From: Byssothecium circinans
Lineage: Eukaryota > Ascomycota > Dothideomycetes > Pleosporales > Massarinaceae
Assembly: GCA_010015675.1 (NCBI GenBank)
Contig: ML976979.1
Coordinates: forward strand, 1,409,206-1,473,205
Direction: 5' to 3'
Length of the DNA: 64,000 bases
A program made the translations under genes and the position numbers. How positions within the stretch are numbered: position 1 is the first letter of the stretch; every line of letters starts with the position of its first letter. Positions 61,664 through 64,000 of this stretch are shown here, piece by piece. The notes under the pieces are model-generated. The model had not been told where the DNA came from and did no database searches. It saw only the letters and a program-made list of their open reading frames with translations.

Positions 61664-64000
61664 TTAAACAGCCAACACAGACTGTCCGCCATCGCTAGTG
61701 ATCCTCTTACGAACACGAACCCTCATCATCTTGCCAGAACCTTTGATCAACCGATCATCCTCATTCCAGCCTAGCACGGCGTTTGAACTATACACCAGTG
61801 CCGTCCCGGTCTTCAAGCCCTCGATCTTGGTCATCAGGGCCTGGGCAGCTGGCGGCGCCATGGGAATATGTCGCTTGATGGCGGCTAGCCACTCGGGGCT
61901 CGAGAACCGGTGGATGAAGGTTATGGAGCAAAGAGCGATGAGGTTGGTGAGGAGAGTCGGTTCCTGCGTGGAGATGATGACGCGGGCGCCATAGTGGCGT
62001 TGCAGACGGATCGTTGTGAGGAGAGTTTCGTTCAAGGCTTTGGCGCCGGGGACGTTGAGCATGTACTTGTGCGCCTCATCCAGAACAATCATCTTGCCAG
62101 GGGAGTCAGACTGCAAGTAGCGCTGCAAGCCAATGCGAAACAAGATGCACGCCGTATTGGGGTCAACAAACGGGCACGACATATCCATGATGGTGATCTC
62201 GCCGGGGGTGAATTTGGGTTCCGGGCAACTGTTGTCGAGATCCAGGAATGACTCAAGTAGGTTCAAGCGCATCTGGAGCATATTCACCTGCGCAGGATTG
62301 AACTTCTGTTGTCGCAGAGTCGTCTTGAAGGCCATGTAGTTAAATGGGCCACCAGACGTAGCCATTTTGCGAAGAATTTGGGTGACCTGTGCCATGTATA
62401 GGGGTGGTTCTCCGGACTCACTGACATTCATCAATGTGAGCATGACGTCAATGTCCAGATTCCATGGCTTGAGCTTGAAGGGTGATACCGTGACGTTGGG
62501 TATCCGGAGATAAAGTTTTGAGATGCGGACGAAGTTGGAAGGCGATACGAGAACGTTGACCTTCTTAACATGAGCGCCGCCAGGCATCTTCGGGTGCGGG
62601 GCCGCCAAGAATGCAGCTTCACTAACGCTATAGCCAGAGCCATCACCGCTAAAGTGACCATAGCTGAAGACCAATGCCGAAAGTGGATTTTGGAGCTTTC
62701 CAAGATTCTTGGAAGGAATGAGAGCGTTCTCCATAATACACGCTGTCGTGTGAGACTTTCCGCTTCCTTGCACGCCACATATGAAAGCCGAGAAGGGCGT
62801 ATTGGTGTTGATGAAGAGTGCCGATTTGCTGTCCGCAAATACACTATGCAATCCCATGAGCCCATACTGCGGCACCAGATGCTTGTAATCATCCGATGTG
62901 AAATCCTCGTCGAATAGCGGCGCGTGTTGGATTTCCGCATCGAATTCCTGATTTTCATCCTCTTGATCATTTTCTTCGTCGCTGCTGTCAGATAGAAGTG
63001 CCGTCATGTCATATTCAGCCTCGACGGGAACGCCTGCGAGCTGAGTAGCCTTGCCAACACCGACGGAACTGTCATACAGAGGTGAAGGTACGTCGACTCC
63101 AGAATCATGCTCCTGGCCGTCACTGTCGAAGCCCTCGATTGCTCTAGGCGAAAGGTTGGTGGAGCCTATCTTCAGCTTATCAGACAGATGAAGTTGATTC
63201 ATCTTCCTCGCCAAAAGATCATTCTTGGGACCTTCGTCGAGAGCTGGAGGTGGCATGTGACTGGTCTGTGTTCCGGCAACATTGAAGGCCAGTTCGGCGG
63301 CAGTTGAGGGCCTAGGATGAGCCTCCGATCGCTGAGTCTGGGAATTGGCGTTGGTCGTCGTCTTTGCGGTCTGAGCAGGCTGCTCCTTGGAATTGGCAGT
63401 GGTCGTCGTCTTTGCGGTTTGAGAAAGCTGCTTCTTCTTCGCACGGTATACTTCGTCAACCTTACCAAAGCTATACTTAGTCTTTGGGCCAGCGTTCTGC
63501 AACCTGCAATGTGTTAGCATCTATTGCGGAAACATTCCACCAAAAGGCCCGGGCTGTACTCACTTCCTCACAGTCTGCCTTATCCGTTCCGGCTCCACCT
63601 TAGGCTTTTGGTTCTGCAGATGGGCAATGAGCCATTTGAAACCGCGGAAACCGCCTTTGCTGAAGCCAAAGTCCATGTACTGCTGATATACCCAAGCCTC
63701 GAACTCTTCTTCGGCATTTCGGGGCGCTGTCATTGCGGGCGTGGCTTTTGCGGATACAGGTGCAGGTGCAGATACAACCTTCTTGGCAGGTGCGGGCGCC
63801 ATTGCTGCAGCCTGACGCTTAGCACTTTGCTGAAATTCCTCTGCTCTGCAGATAGGTTAGCATAATGTAGCTCCAGAAGATGCCAGCTGCCAGACAATAG
63901 AGCGACCTCATCCCCACAAAGCCAGCAACGCCTTCCAAGGTCAGACACCCGCCGTCTCTCATGTCCAGTGCCCAGCTCCACAACATAATATCAAAGGGTC
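61664..64000 (-). CDS. HerA-like P-loop ATPase, 5' end cut by window
   Basis: Three visible exons (64000-63907 partial, 63845-63564, 63503-61664) give about 738 codons; the frame stays open past the right edge. The ATPase core has Walker A ICGVQGSGKSHTT (about 62750-62785) and Walker B GKMIVLDEAHKYM (about 62065-62100). RVIISTQEPTLLTNLIALCS follows, the sensor-like STQ-P segment seen in HerA/VirB4-class motor ATPases. Before it lie an acidic Ser/Asp-rich region and TAKTTT-NANS tandem repeats. The N-terminal piece reads WALDMRDGGCLTLEGVAGFV and EEEFEAWVYQQYMDFGFSKG. The family occurs in fungi as uncharacterised proteins, and a DNA-translocating or remodelling role is inference. Both introns join in frame. 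Confidence 0.8.

Noticed and set aside
1..64000. CRISPR-like or phage-defence-like arrays
   Set aside because: The repeats present are tandem arrays or dispersed elements without unique spacers, and the sequence is eukaryotic.

Overview
The window looks like nuclear DNA of a filamentous ascomycete (Pezizomycotina), most likely a Dothideomycete. Coding regions are broken by short introns of roughly 45-115 bases with GT..AG ends and CTAAC/CTGAC-like branch points. HET-domain, DUF3632, DUF6594 and fungal RING genes are present, and a pogo/Fot-type DNA transposon carries nonsense changes of the kind left by repeat-induced point mutation (RIP). I cannot name the species. Exon joins were worked out by hand from frame continuity, splice sites and family motifs.

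Layout. 1-2.7 kb is a decayed corner: the C-terminus of a hAT transposase and fragments of at least two broken genes. 2.7-30.8 kb is mostly a conserved housekeeping core: a secreted BNR/beta-propeller enzyme, a small beta-carbonic anhydrase, an M18 aminopeptidase, protein phosphatase inhibitor 2 (Glc8), a 4EHP-type eIF4E, a Ulp2-type SUMO protease, an AIG2-like protein, an Any1/SLC66A2 PQ-loop protein, an MFS transporter, a probable mitochondrial protein and the NatC LSM subunit. This core is interrupted at 22.8-25.8 kb by a gene-poor stretch with diverged ~180-bp tandem units, a GNAT acetyltransferase pseudogene and another broken open frame.

31.5-59.6 kb is accessory DNA. It holds three HET-domain genes, an orphan 357-residue gene, a GT8 glycosyltransferase with an in-frame stop, a complete 2,134-bp pogo/Fot element with perfect 40-bp inverted repeats, a DUF3632 gene, a secreted RNase T1-like protein followed by an 18-bp minisatellite, three unrelated-looking RING genes, an FAD monooxygenase, a DUF6594 membrane protein with an internal 96-bp duplication, and a lone WD40 repeat left from a larger protein. 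59.6-64 kb returns to quieter sequence: a small membrane protein and a HerA-like P-loop ATPase that runs off the right edge.

The housekeeping genes act in separate processes (translation, phosphatase control, SUMO removal, N-terminal acetylation, membrane asymmetry) and form no pathway. The accessory half is best read as a self/non-self recognition island: HET genes, an NLR-type WD40 relic and DUF6594, mixed with a RIP-damaged transposon and dispersed repeats. I found no convincing tRNA, rRNA or CRISPR array.
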